Source: an uncultured Micrococcales bacterium | GTDB taxonomy: Bacteria; Actinomycetota; Actinomycetes; S36-B12; UBA10799 | Length of the DNA: 18,039 bases | Direction of reading: 5' to 3' | NCBI GenBank assembly: GCA_937952095.1 | Contig: CALFYG010000093.1 | Location: 1 to 18,039, forward strand | Part shown: one piece after another, positions 7,947 to 17,478 of the stretch | Numbering within the stretch: the stretch's first letter is position 1 | Layout: each line of letters opens with the position of its first letter | Position numbers and translations under genes: made by a program | Notes under the pieces: generated by a model | The model's input: only the letters and a program-made list of their open reading frames with translations | Databases searched by the model: none | Told to the model about the DNA's origin: nothing

Positions 7947-9158
7947 CCGTTCCATCCCTTCGCGGTCTGCATGAATCCGGCACCGCCGGTCTCAGGCAGT
8001 CGGAACACCGATCTCACAAGTGGTGGTGCGGCGATGAACAACACGATCAGTGCCTGGATCACCAGGACGATGTCGATCGGCGTGCCGGTGGCCGTCTGCA
8101 TGTTCAGACCACCCGCGCGCAGTCCACCGAAGAGCAGACCGGCGGCGACCACACCCCAGGGATTGGCACGTCCGAGCAGAGCGACGGTGATCGCGTCGAA
8201 GCCGATACCGGCCGAGATGCCTCCCGTGAGCGACTTCTCCGTGCCCAGCACCTGCGCGCTGCCGGCCAGTCCGGCGAGACCACCGGCGATGAGCATCACG
8301 AGCAGGTACATCCGCGAGACGTTCATACCGGCGGTGCGCGCGGCGTTCGCGTTCGCGCCCACGGCCCGGAACTGGAAGCCCAGGGTGGATTTGTCGAGCA
8401 GCCACGCGACCCCCGCGGCCGCCAGGATCGCAACGATGATGCCCCCGTGCACGCGCCACTCGTCGAAGATCGACGGGTACTCCGCGCTCTCGGCGACCGG
8501 CGGGCTGATCGGGTCCTGCCGGCCCTCCCGCAGGAACGAGGGCTTCGTCAGCAGCCACGCGACGAGGTAGATCGCGATCCAGTTGAGCATGATCGTCGTG
8601 ATGACCTCGTGAGCCCCGGTCTTGGCCTTGAGGAACCCGGCGATGCCGCCCCAGATCGCGCCGCCGATGAACGCCCCGACCACCGCGAGCAGCAGGTGGA
8701 TGAACCACGGGAGGTTGAACTGGAAGCCGATGTACGCGGCGAAGATCGAGCCGAGGATGATCTGACCCTCGGCGCCGATGTTGAACAGCCCCGCCCGGAA
8801 CGCCAGTGCCACCGACAGACCGCCGAGGATCAGCGGCGTCGCCATCGTGATCGTCTCGCTCAAGGGTTTGAGGGCGTCCACCAGGCTCGTCGCGTCCGGG
8901 TCGAACAACATCCCCGTCAACAACGCCTTGTAGGCCTCCACCACCGACGTCACGGCCGCCGAGATGGTGTCCATGGGCTTGGCGAAGAGGTAACTGCTCG
9001 CCTCTTGCACCGCGGGGTCGGAGAACGCGATGAAGAACGCTCCGATGACCAGCGCCATCACGATGGACAGGAACGTGATGCCCGCCGTGCCGCTCATCGC
9101 GGTCCGGAACCGGCTCGGTGGCTTCTTCTGCTTCTGCTCGTCGGGGACCGTCGTGGCG

Positions 9159-9166
<8 letters not shown>
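7943..9166 (-). CDS. nucleoside ABC transporter permease (first)
   Basis: A 407-aa permease of the same BPD_transp_2 family (compare NupP or YufP). The sequence AFRAGLFNIGAEGQIILGS is the family hallmark, followed by TGAHEVITTIMLNWIAIYL and the coupling loop RAVGANANAARTAGMNV. It has many hydrophobic helices and a charged cytoplasmic N-terminus (DEQKQKKPPSRFR). The ATG at 9166 overlaps the ATPase stop by 8 nt (ATGACTGA), so translation is coupled. It has an extended periplasm-side region before the core (about residues 50-100). It works with the second permease, the two-domain ATPase and the BMP lipoprotein of the same operon. Confidence 0.93.
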
Positions 9167-10661
<1,495 letters not shown>

Positions 10662-10691
10662 GCCATCGCCCTCCTCGCAGACGGATGAACA

Positions 10692-10723
10692 GTGGGGGGC
10701 CCGGGTTCGCCCGGACCCCCCAC
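10692..10723 (-). terminator. strong intercistronic hairpin, likely attenuator or mRNA stabiliser
   Basis: Between the BMP stop (10730) and the ATPase start lies a 32-nt inverted repeat. On the minus-strand RNA the 14-bp stem pairs GTGGGGGGTCCGGG with CCCGGGCCCCCCAC, with one U-G wobble, closed by a CGAA tetraloop. No run of U follows (CUGUUCAUCC), so full termination is doubtful. A hairpin directly after the binding-protein gene in an ABC operon usually reduces read-through or protects the 3' end of the upstream message, giving more binding protein than transporter. The hairpin is seen directly; its effect is inferred from such operons. Confidence 0.7.
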
Positions 10724-10729
10724 CTCGGT

Positions 10730-11818
10730 TCAGCTAGCCGATTGCGGCTGGTTGGGCGAGGTCACCTCGATGGAGCCATCGATGATGCCCTGCCGGATCT
10801 GCTCGAGCTGGTCCTTCAGCTCTTGCGGAACCTGGTCCTCGAAGTCGTGGAACGGGGCGAGCCCGGTTCCGTCGTTCTCGAGGGTGCCGACGTACTCCTC
10901 GCTGGTGAACTCACCATTGACCGCCTGGCCGATGGTGTCCTTCACAGCGATGTCGATCTTCTTGAGCACGGAGGTCAGGAAGACGTCCTTGTACTGCGGA
11001 GCGGACTCGTAACCGTCGCTGTCGACCCAGATGATGTCGGCCTTGCCGGTCGACTGGGCTTCCTTCGCGGCACCGAGACCCACGGGACCGGCGACCGGGA
11101 AGATGATGTCCGCACCCTGCTGGATGAAGTTCTTCGCCAGTTGCTGACCCTTGGCCTGGTCCTCGAAGCCACCGGCCATCGAACCGGCGTCAGGCTTGTT
11201 CTGGTCCCAGCCGAGCACCTCGACGTTGGCGCCGTTCTGCTCGTTGTAGTACTGGACACCCTCCCAGTAACCGTCCATGAACGCGGTGACCGACGGGATC
11301 GCGAGACCACCGAAGGTCGCGACCTTGCCGGTCTGGCTCATGCCGGCCGCGAGGTATCCCGCCATGAACGAGGACTGCGCGGTGTTGAACAGCAGACCCT
11401 TCATGTTGTCGATCTTGGGGTCGCTGGCAGCGTCCACGATCGCGAACTTCTCCTCGGGGTTCTGCTCGGCACCTTCCTTGGTCGCGTCCTCCATCAGGAA
11501 GCCGACCGTGACGATGATGCCGCAGTCGTCGTTCACCAGAGCGTTGATGTTCGGCGCGTAGTCGGTCTGGCTCTTGGACTCCAGGAACTTCTCCTGGACG
11601 CCGAACTCGGCGACCGCGTCCTGCACGCCCTTGTACGCCGACGCGTTGAACGAGCGGTCGTCGATACCGCCGGCGTCGGACACCATGCATGCCAGGAAGT
11701 CGCTGCTGCCGGACGCCGCCGGTGACGCGCTGCTGCCACCCTCATCGGGGGCGCTTCCGCAGGCTGCGAGGGCCAACGCCGCAACCGCTCCCACGGCTGC
11801 AAAGCGGAGTTTCTTCAT
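10730..11818 (-). CDS. BMP-family nucleoside-binding lipoprotein
   Basis: A 362-aa substrate-binding lipoprotein of the BMP/Med family (BmpA, PnrA, NupN type), which binds purine or pyrimidine nucleosides outside the membrane for the ABC importer encoded downstream. It has a lipoprotein signal peptide MKKLRFAAVGAVAALALAAC with lipobox LAAC and acylated C20, then a Ser/Gly/Ala-rich linker. Family blocks are GGIDDRSFNASAYKGVQDA and a late WVDSDGYESAP. The ATG at 11818 has GGAGGAG just upstream. It is the first gene of the operon and faces sdhC across a 334-nt region. Exact ligand preference cannot be read; the linked cdd and add suggest a broad nucleoside range. Confidence 0.94.
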   Translation of the reverse strand: MKKLRFAAVGAVAALALAACGSAPDEGGSSASPAASGSSDFLACMVSDAGGIDDRSFNASAYKGVQDAVAEFGVQEKFLESKSQTDYAPNINALVNDDCGIIVTVGFLMEDATKEGAEQNPEEKFAIVDAASDPKIDNMKGLLFNTAQSSFMAGYLAAGMSQTGKVATFGGLAIPSVTAFMDGYWEGVQYYNEQNGANVEVLGWDQNKPDAGSMAGGFEDQAKGQQLAKNFIQQGADIIFPVAGPVGLGAAKEAQSTGKADIIWVDSDGYESAPQYKDVFLTSVLKKIDIAVKDTIGQAVNGEFTSEEYVGTLENDGTGLAPFHDFEDQVPQELKDQLEQIRQGIIDGSIEVTSPNQPQSAS

Positions 11819-11819
11819 A

Positions 11820-11884
11820 TCTCCTCCAATACGGTGATTCGTTTTCGGACATTACGCCACGTTTACATTGGCTGTCTGTCAGAC
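11820..11884 (-). promoter_or_regulatory. candidate promoter and operator of the nucleoside operon
   Basis: Reading the minus strand toward the BMP gene, there is a TAATGT -10 candidate (11854-11849) that would start the message near 11842, then the GGAGGAG ribosome-binding site (11827-11821). No good -35 hexamer is seen. The perfect palindrome GTCTGTCAGAC (11874-11884) lies where the -35 would be, so a repressor or activator could bind there. The motif ATGT-N2-ACG also recurs (complement of 11863-11871), again near 11842-11853 with a longer spacer. Promoter assignment is tentative. Confidence 0.35.
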
Positions 11885-11940
11885 GCGCCGGATCGTTATC
11901 CGTGGGCCGGTCACCGGCGATGCGGGCGGTCCCCATTGTC

Positions 11941-11952
11941 GCGATTGTGACG
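11941..11952. repeat. 12-mer GCGATTGTGACG, copy before sdhC
   Basis: Exact match to 15496-15507 after sdhB, on the same strand. Both copies are intergenic and bracket the sdh operon. The copy here is followed by AAGTCGTC, which forms the small inverted repeat GACGA-AG-TCGTC. I saw no further exact copy in the window. Confidence 0.5.
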
Positions 11953-11982
11953 AAGTCGTCGGCGCCCAAGGCGCGGTAGTCA

Positions 11983-12024
11983 CGAAGGTGCTCCGGTTCA
12001 GCGCCCCTCCACCAAGCACCTTCG
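11983..12024. repeat. 10-bp perfect inverted repeat, 22-nt loop
   Basis: The arms CGAAGGTGCT (11983-11992) and AGCACCTTCG (12015-12024) are exact reverse complements separated by 22 nt. No T-run follows on either strand, so it is not a standard terminator. It could form an RNA or cruciform stem or be two half-sites for a dimeric regulator between the two divergent operons. Confidence 0.6.
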
Positions 12025-12080
12025 GCACAACGGCAACCCGCTGCGCTGAGCCCCGACACATCCGCCCAATCCGGACCCAA

Positions 12081-12092
12081 CCCGACGTCGGG
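12081..12092. promoter_or_regulatory. 12-bp palindrome, candidate operator of sdhCDAB
   Basis: CCCGACGTCGGG is a perfect palindrome ending 24 nt before the TAGCAT -10 candidate of the sdh operon, that is just upstream of or overlapping its -35 region. The position suits a regulator. In GC-rich DNA a palindrome of this size can also occur by chance, so the role is uncertain. Confidence 0.35.
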
Positions 12093-12116
12093 ACAGCCAG
12101 TCGATCCCGCTCCCAC

Positions 12117-12148
12117 TAGCATGAAGGCGTACTCACGCCCAAGGAGGT
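12117..12148 (+). promoter_or_regulatory. -10 box and strong ribosome-binding site of sdhC
   Basis: TAGCAT (12117-12122) fits the actinobacterial TAnnnT -10 box. AAGGAGGT (12141-12148) is a near-ideal Shine-Dalgarno four bases before the GTG start of sdhC at 12153, and fixes that start. No convincing -35 is seen. The leader would be about 24 nt. The ribosome-binding site is firm and the -10 is likely but unproven. Confidence 0.55.
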
Positions 12149-12152
12149 AACT

Positions 12153-12548
12153 GTGCCCAAGGCTTCCGTCGGCACTCTGTACCGCGGGCACGAAGGTATG
12201 TGGACCTGGGTCGCCCACCGGATCACCGGCGTGGCGGTCTTCTTCTTCCTCCTCGTGCACGTTCTGGACACCGCGTTGGTCCGCGTCTCCCCCAATGCCT
12301 ATGACGAGGTCATCGCCACCTACAAGACCCCGATCGTGAACCTCATGGAGGTCGGTCTGGTCGGGGCGGTGCTGTTCCACGCACTCAACGGCATCCGGAT
12401 CATCCTGGTGGACTTCTGGTCGAAGGGGCCACGCCTGCAGCGGCAGATGACCTGGGCGATCATGGCGATCTGGCTCGTCCTGATGATCCCCGGCGCCTAC
12501 TTCATGCTGCAGCACACCGTCGAGTCGCTGTTCGGGAGCACCTCATGA
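12153..12548 (+). CDS. sdhC: succinate dehydrogenase cytochrome b556 subunit
   Basis: A 131-aa membrane anchor of complex II with three hydrophobic helices (about 24-42, 62-86 and 101-120). It holds heme b and part of the quinone site. The family block WVAHRITGV at 19-27 is present, and HALNGIR at 76-82 carries the probable axial heme ligand H76. The start is GTG at 12153, backed by the AAGGAGGT site. Its stop overlaps the sdhD start as ATGA. It is the first gene of sdhCDAB, the gene order of the actinobacterial Sdh2-like operons. Confidence 0.93.
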   Translation: MPKASVGTLYRGHEGMWTWVAHRITGVAVFFFLLVHVLDTALVRVSPNAYDEVIATYKTPIVNLMEVGLVGAVLFHALNGIRIILVDFWSKGPRLQRQMTWAIMAIWLVLMIPGAYFMLQHTVESLFGSTS

Positions 12549-12946
12549 GCGCGCCGGCACTGAACGCCCCCAAGACCGCGCGCAGCGGCGGGCGCACCAA
12601 CTACGAGATGTGGTCCTGGATCTTCATGCGGGTCTCGGGCATCGTCCTGGTCTTCCTCGTGCTCGGCCACCTGCTGATCATGAACGTCCTGGACGGCGGC
12701 GTGCAGCGGATCAACTTCGCCTTCGTCGCCGGACGCTGGAGCAGCCCCTTCTGGCAGGTCTGGGACCTGCTGCAACTGTGGCTGGCGATGATCCACGGCG
12801 CCAACGGCCTGCGGACCATCATCAACGACTACTCCGAGCGCGATCAGACCCGGTTCTGGCTCAAGGCCGCACTCATGGTCGCCACCGTCTTCACGATCGC
12901 TCTGGGCACGCTCGTGATCTTCACATTCGACCCCAACATCAGCTGA
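12545..12946 (+). CDS. sdhD: succinate dehydrogenase membrane anchor subunit
   Basis: A 133-aa membrane anchor with three hydrophobic segments (about 28-48, 71-88 and 106-126). The block IHGANGLRTIINDY at 83-96 is typical: H84 is the probable second heme ligand, and the D-Y pair near its end is conserved in the family near the quinone site. The N-terminal 20 residues are polar and cytoplasmic. The ATG overlaps the sdhC stop by 4 nt, so the two anchor chains are made together. It is followed after 8 nt by sdhA. Confidence 0.92.
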   Translation: MSAPALNAPKTARSGGRTNYEMWSWIFMRVSGIVLVFLVLGHLLIMNVLDGGVQRINFAFVAGRWSSPFWQVWDLLQLWLAMIHGANGLRTIINDYSERDQTRFWLKAALMVATVFTIALGTLVIFTFDPNIS

Positions 12947-12954
12947 GGTAGAAG

Positions 12955-14702
<1,748 letters not shown>

Positions 14703-14703
<1 letters not shown>

Positions 14704-15440
14704 TGGCAGCCACCGTCCCCGAGCAGATCACGCGTCTGCAGGTCACGTTCAAGATCGCGCGGTTCATCCCCGAGACGGACGAGGAGCCGCACTACGAGGA
14801 GTACACGGTCGAGGCGCTGCCGACCGACCGAGTGCTCACCGTGCTGCAGAAGATCAAGGACGAGGTCGACGGCACGCTGACGTTCCGTCGCTCCTGCGCC
14901 CACGGGATCTGCGGCTCGGACGCGATGCGCATCAACGGCCGAAACCGTCTGGCCTGCAAGACGCTGATCAAGGACCTGAACATCAAGAAGCCGGTCGTGG
15001 TCGAAGCGATCAAGGGCCTCCCTCTCGAGAAGGACCTCGTCGTCGACATGGAGCCGTTCTTCCAGGCCTACCGCGACGTGATGCCCTTCCTCATCTCCGA
15101 GGGCCACGATCCGACAAAGGAGCGCCTGCAGACCATCGAGGACCGAGCCGTCTTCGACGACACCACCAAGTGCATCCTCTGCGCGTGCTGCACCACGTCG
15201 TGCCCGGTGTTCTGGTCCGACGGGCAGTACTTCGGGCCGCAGGCCATCGTCGGGGCGCACCGGTTCATCTTCGACTCCCGCGACGCCGGCACCGACGTGC
15301 GTCTGGACATCCTCAACTCCAAGGAAGGAGTGTGGCGTTGCCGCACGACCTTCAACTGCACGGACGCCTGTCCGCGGGGCATCGAGGTGACCAAGGCCAT
15401 CCAGGAGGTCAAGCGCGCGCTGATGTTCCGGCGCGACTAG
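14703..15440 (+). CDS. sdhB: succinate dehydrogenase iron-sulfur subunit
   Basis: A 245-aa electron-transfer subunit passing electrons from FAD to the quinone site. The [2Fe-2S] ligands lie in SCAHGICGSD (C65, C70) and C85, with D73 at the usual variable ligand position. The [4Fe-4S] and [3Fe-4S] clusters use CILCACC (from 157), C167, and CRTTFNCTDACP (C213, C219, C223). An N-terminal insertion near residues 22-34 (IPETDEEPHYEEY) is seen in actinobacterial forms. Normal length. The start ATG at 14703 overlaps the sdhA stop by one base. It is the last gene of the operon. Confidence 0.97.
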
Positions 15441-15464
15441 GGGCCGTTTGCCTCCGCCGGACCT

Positions 15465-15518
15465 GCGTTTGTGACGTTGCTACGGGGCAATTTCGGCGAT
15501 TGTGACGCAGTTGCGGGG
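15465..15518. repeat. imperfect direct repeat containing TTGTGACG
   Basis: Two copies stand side by side after sdhB. The first is GCGTTTGTGACG then TTGCTACGGGG (15465-15487). The second is GCGATTGTGACG then CAGTTGCGGGG (15496-15518). The second copy's first 12 bases are identical to 11941-11952, upstream of sdhC. The block lies wholly in the 132-nt gap between sdhB and the cupin gene. GGGGTTTCCCC at 15515-15525 could form a small hairpin after sdhB. The function is unknown; an intergenic repeat family or half-sites for a TGTGA-binding regulator are possible. Confidence 0.5.
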
Positions 15519-15539
15519 TTTCCCCCTGCCCGACGGCGA

Positions 15540-15569
15540 CAACAACGACACAAACACCCGCGCGGGCGT
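15540..15569 (-). terminator. candidate terminator of the cupin gene
   Basis: On the minus strand, just after the cupin stop, ACGCCC-GCGC-GGGTGT can fold (complement of 15554-15569, one G-U pair). It is followed by the T-rich run TTGTGTCGTTGTT. Stem and T-run together resemble a weak intrinsic terminator. The run is broken by G and C, so efficiency is uncertain. Confidence 0.4.
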
Positions 15570-15572
15570 GCG

Positions 15573-15968
15573 TCAGACGACGCCCCCGTGCTCACTGTCC
15601 AACGGCGATGCCTGGTGCACGTGCTCGAGTGGGCGGTAGGTGTAGAAGAAGACGCACCCGCCAGGTCCCACCTCGGTCACGGCGTGGGGCACCGTCGGCG
15701 GGATGTAGACGTAGGAACCAGGCCCGAGGCGCTTACCCACCATCGAGCACTCGCCCTCGAGCACGAGGATGTGGTGGTGCGCCGCATGATGGACGTGCTC
15801 AGGGTTCTCATGTCCGGAGTCCACCTTCATCAGGCCCAGCGTCACGTCGCCGGACTGCCACAACGTCTTCCGGTGCACGCCCGGCACATCCTCCACGTCC
15901 TCCCACGGCATCGCGTCGATGTCCGTGCTCGTGGCCGCGATCAGGGTTCCCAGGTCATCACGTCGCAT
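15573..15968 (-). CDS. single-domain cupin protein
   Basis: A 131-aa protein with one cupin barrel (about residues 38-112). Motif 1 is represented by HENPEHVHHAAHHH at 53-66, with H58 and H60 as metal ligands and H64-66 next to them, then the glycine turn LEGE at 70-73. Motif 2 is GSYVYIPPTVPHAV at 84-97 with H95. It is therefore probably a small metal-binding cupin; substrate or sensing role cannot be read. A ChrR-like or dioxygenase-like role would be a guess. The start ATG at 15968 has GTGGGAAG and AGGAG upstream; the frame's extension to 16370 overlaps the divergent carboxypeptidase gene and is rejected. A TAGTCT -10 candidate is at 16000-15995. Confidence 0.83.
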   Translation of the reverse strand: MRRDDLGTLIAATSTDIDAMPWEDVEDVPGVHRKTLWQSGDVTLGLMKVDSGHENPEHVHHAAHHHILVLEGECSMVGKRLGPGSYVYIPPTVPHAVTEVGPGGCVFFYTYRPLEHVHQASPLDSEHGGVV

Positions 15969-16025
15969 GCTTCCCACCGCCTCTCCTGAAGCCAAGACTA
16001 TTCCCCTGCGCGGCAGGCTCGCGCC

Positions 16026-16099
16026 CGGATCAGCGAGACTCGGGGATCGTCTGCGTGGCGTTGCGCGGAAGGCGGAGAATGCGTGCTTACGCTGATCCG
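16026..16099. repeat. 10-bp perfect inverted repeat between cupin and carboxypeptidase genes
   Basis: CGGATCAGCG (16026-16035) and CGCTGATCCG (16090-16099) are exact reverse complements with 54 nt between them. The right arm overlaps the probable -10 box and ends three bases before the carboxypeptidase ATG. Two arms 64 bp apart could be operators for a regulator acting on one or both divergent genes. Regulation is inferred. Confidence 0.45.
16088..16093 (+). promoter_or_regulatory. probable -10 box for a leaderless carboxypeptidase mRNA
   Basis: TACGCT fits TAnnnT and ends 8 nt before the ATG at 16102. An in-frame stop TGA at 16093-16095 rules out any upstream start, and no Shine-Dalgarno lies at proper distance (GGAG is about 26 nt away). 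A leaderless message is the simplest reading. No clear -35 is seen; TTGCGC at 16061 is too far upstream (21-nt spacer). Confidence 0.4.
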
Positions 16100-16101
16100 T
16101 A

Positions 16102-17478
16102 ATGCGAATCTTGATTGCCACCGCCGCCGCCGTTCTCCTGGCGGCCGCCCCGGTCGCGGCTGAGGAGACCCCCGCCACGCCGTCCCCGACGCCCTCGGCG
16201 GCCGACGGGGTGCAGATCCCCGATTTCGCCACCAAGACGTGGGTCGTGGTTGATGCTGAATCGGGCGACATCCTGGCCGGCCAGAACATCGACGAGCAGC
16301 GGCCGATGGCCTCGACGCTCAAAACCCTCACAGCGCTGACCCTGCTGCCGCGACTGCAGTACGAGAGCACCTACGAGGCGATCGCCGAGGAGACCCTCAC
16401 GGAGGGGATGCACGTCGGCGTGCTCGCAGGCAGCACCTACAGCGTGTCGCAGCTGTTCCACGGGATGATGATGCGCAGTGGCAACGACGCCGCCGTGGCA
16501 CTCGCCGACGCGTACGGGTACCAGCGGACCCTGGATGCGATGAACGCCGAAGCCCAGCGGATCGGGGCCACCAGCACGGTGGCCAAGTCGCCCAACGGCC
16601 TCGACAAGCCCGGGCAGGTGAGCACTGCCGCGGACATGGCTCAGATCTACCGCGCAGCGATCCAGGACCCCCGCCTGCAGGAGATCATGACGGCGCGCGA
16701 GTTCGAGTTCCCGGCGCAGCCGCCCAAGGACCCGACCAAGGCCCAAAACACGTTCACCATCTTCAACCACGACAGCATCCTGAACAGCGACTACCCCGGC
16801 TTCCTCGGAGGTAAGAGCGGGTTCACCAGCGGCGCGGGCCGGACCTACGTCGCAGGCGCTGAGCGTGATGGTCGACGTATCGTCGTGGCACTGATGGGCA
16901 TCGGCGGTGGGACGACAGCCACTGCCCGCGACCTGCTCGACTGGTCGTTCCAGAACCTCGGGCAACTGCAGCCCATCGGCCAGTTGCCCGAACTCCCCGA
17001 AACCCCTGAGATCACACCGGAACCGGCGGACACCGCCGGCGATCCGAACGACGTCGCACCGCTTCCCCCGGACCCCCAGGCTCAGCAGGAGGGCCAGCTG
17101 ATCGCGGAGCAGGCCGTCGCGGCCGTGCAGCAGATCTCGGCGAACCTCCCGCAGCCCCCGTCGGCCGACGAGGTGCTCGCCGCGGCGACGGCAGCAACCG
17201 AGCAGGCCGGCCAGTACGCGCAGGTGGCAGGCAACGAGTCGTTCGACCCCACAGCCATCGCACAGGCGGCGCAGGATGCCGCCGCCCCGGACGGCGAGCG
17301 TCGCGACCCGCAGCGGCGAGGCTTCGGCCCGGCGTGCCCGAGCATTCCGGCCGGCTCACCGACGAACGAGACAGGTCGGCATGATCGAGATCAAGGGCCC
17401 CAACGTCTTCAAGGGCTATTACAAGGACCAGCCCGCCACCGACGAACAGCGGAACCACCGTCGGGCCGGAGCCGGTGA
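16102..17478 (+). CDS. secreted D-Ala-D-Ala carboxypeptidase (PBP5-like), broken end
   Basis: A serine D,D-carboxypeptidase (peptidase family S11) that trims the last D-alanine from peptidoglycan stem peptides outside the membrane. Signal peptide MRILIATAAAVLLAAAPVAA is followed by a Pro/Thr/Ser linker. The catalytic motifs are complete: S71-T-L-K74, S126-G-N128 and K238-S-G240. The catalytic domain ends near residue 285. From about 290 a Pro/Glu- then Ala/Gln-rich tail runs to about 392 with no membrane helix, so anchoring is unclear. The frame as read ends at 17478, inside the opposite-strand wall protein gene. Beyond about 17370 the third-position G+C falls and the codons belong to other sequence, so the true C-terminus is probably lost or displaced. 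Function is firm; the end is not. Confidence 0.88.
   Translation: MRILIATAAAVLLAAAPVAAEETPATPSPTPSAADGVQIPDFATKTWVVVDAESGDILAGQNIDEQRPMASTLKTLTALTLLPRLQYESTYEAIAEETLTEGMHVGVLAGSTYSVSQLFHGMMMRSGNDAAVALADAYGYQRTLDAMNAEAQRIGATSTVAKSPNGLDKPGQVSTAADMAQIYRAAIQDPRLQEIMTAREFEFPAQPPKDPTKAQNTFTIFNHDSILNSDYPGFLGGKSGFTSGAGRTYVAGAERDGRRIVVALMGIGGGTTATARDLLDWSFQNLGQLQPIGQLPELPETPEITPEPADTAGDPNDVAPLPPDPQAQQEGQLIAEQAVAAVQQISANLPQPPSADEVLAAATAATEQAGQYAQVAGNESFDPTAIAQAAQDAAAPDGERRDPQRRGFGPACPSIPAGSPTNETGRHDRDQGPQRLQGLLQGPARHRRTAEPPSGRSR

Larger units (their letters stand above)
11819..12152. other. 334-nt divergent control region with many inverted repeats
   Basis: No credible gene is seen here; frames crossing it are low-quality and lack ribosome-binding sites. 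It carries short exact inverted repeats: GTCTG-T-CAGAC (11874-11884), GCCGGT-C-ACCGGC (11906-11918), GACGA-AG-TCGTC (11949-11960), GCGCC-CAA-GGCGC (11962-11974), a 10-bp stem with arms at 11983-11992 and 12015-12024, and CCCGACGTCGGG (12081-12092). It must hold the promoters of both the nucleoside operon and the sdh operon. The 12-mer GCGATTGTGACG at 11941-11952 recurs after sdhB. Confidence 0.6.

Noticed and set aside
11946..11961. CRP/GlxR-like site TGTGACGAAGTCGTCG upstream of sdhC
   Set aside because: Only the TGTGA half-site fits. The right half should be TCACA after six bases and is not present, so I list the repeat but do not call a CRP site.
11742..12515. 257-codon minus-strand frame spanning the bmp-sdhC gap
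   Set aside because: It overlaps sdhC and the start of the bmp gene in other frames. Composition is random-like and the control region needs this space for two promoters.
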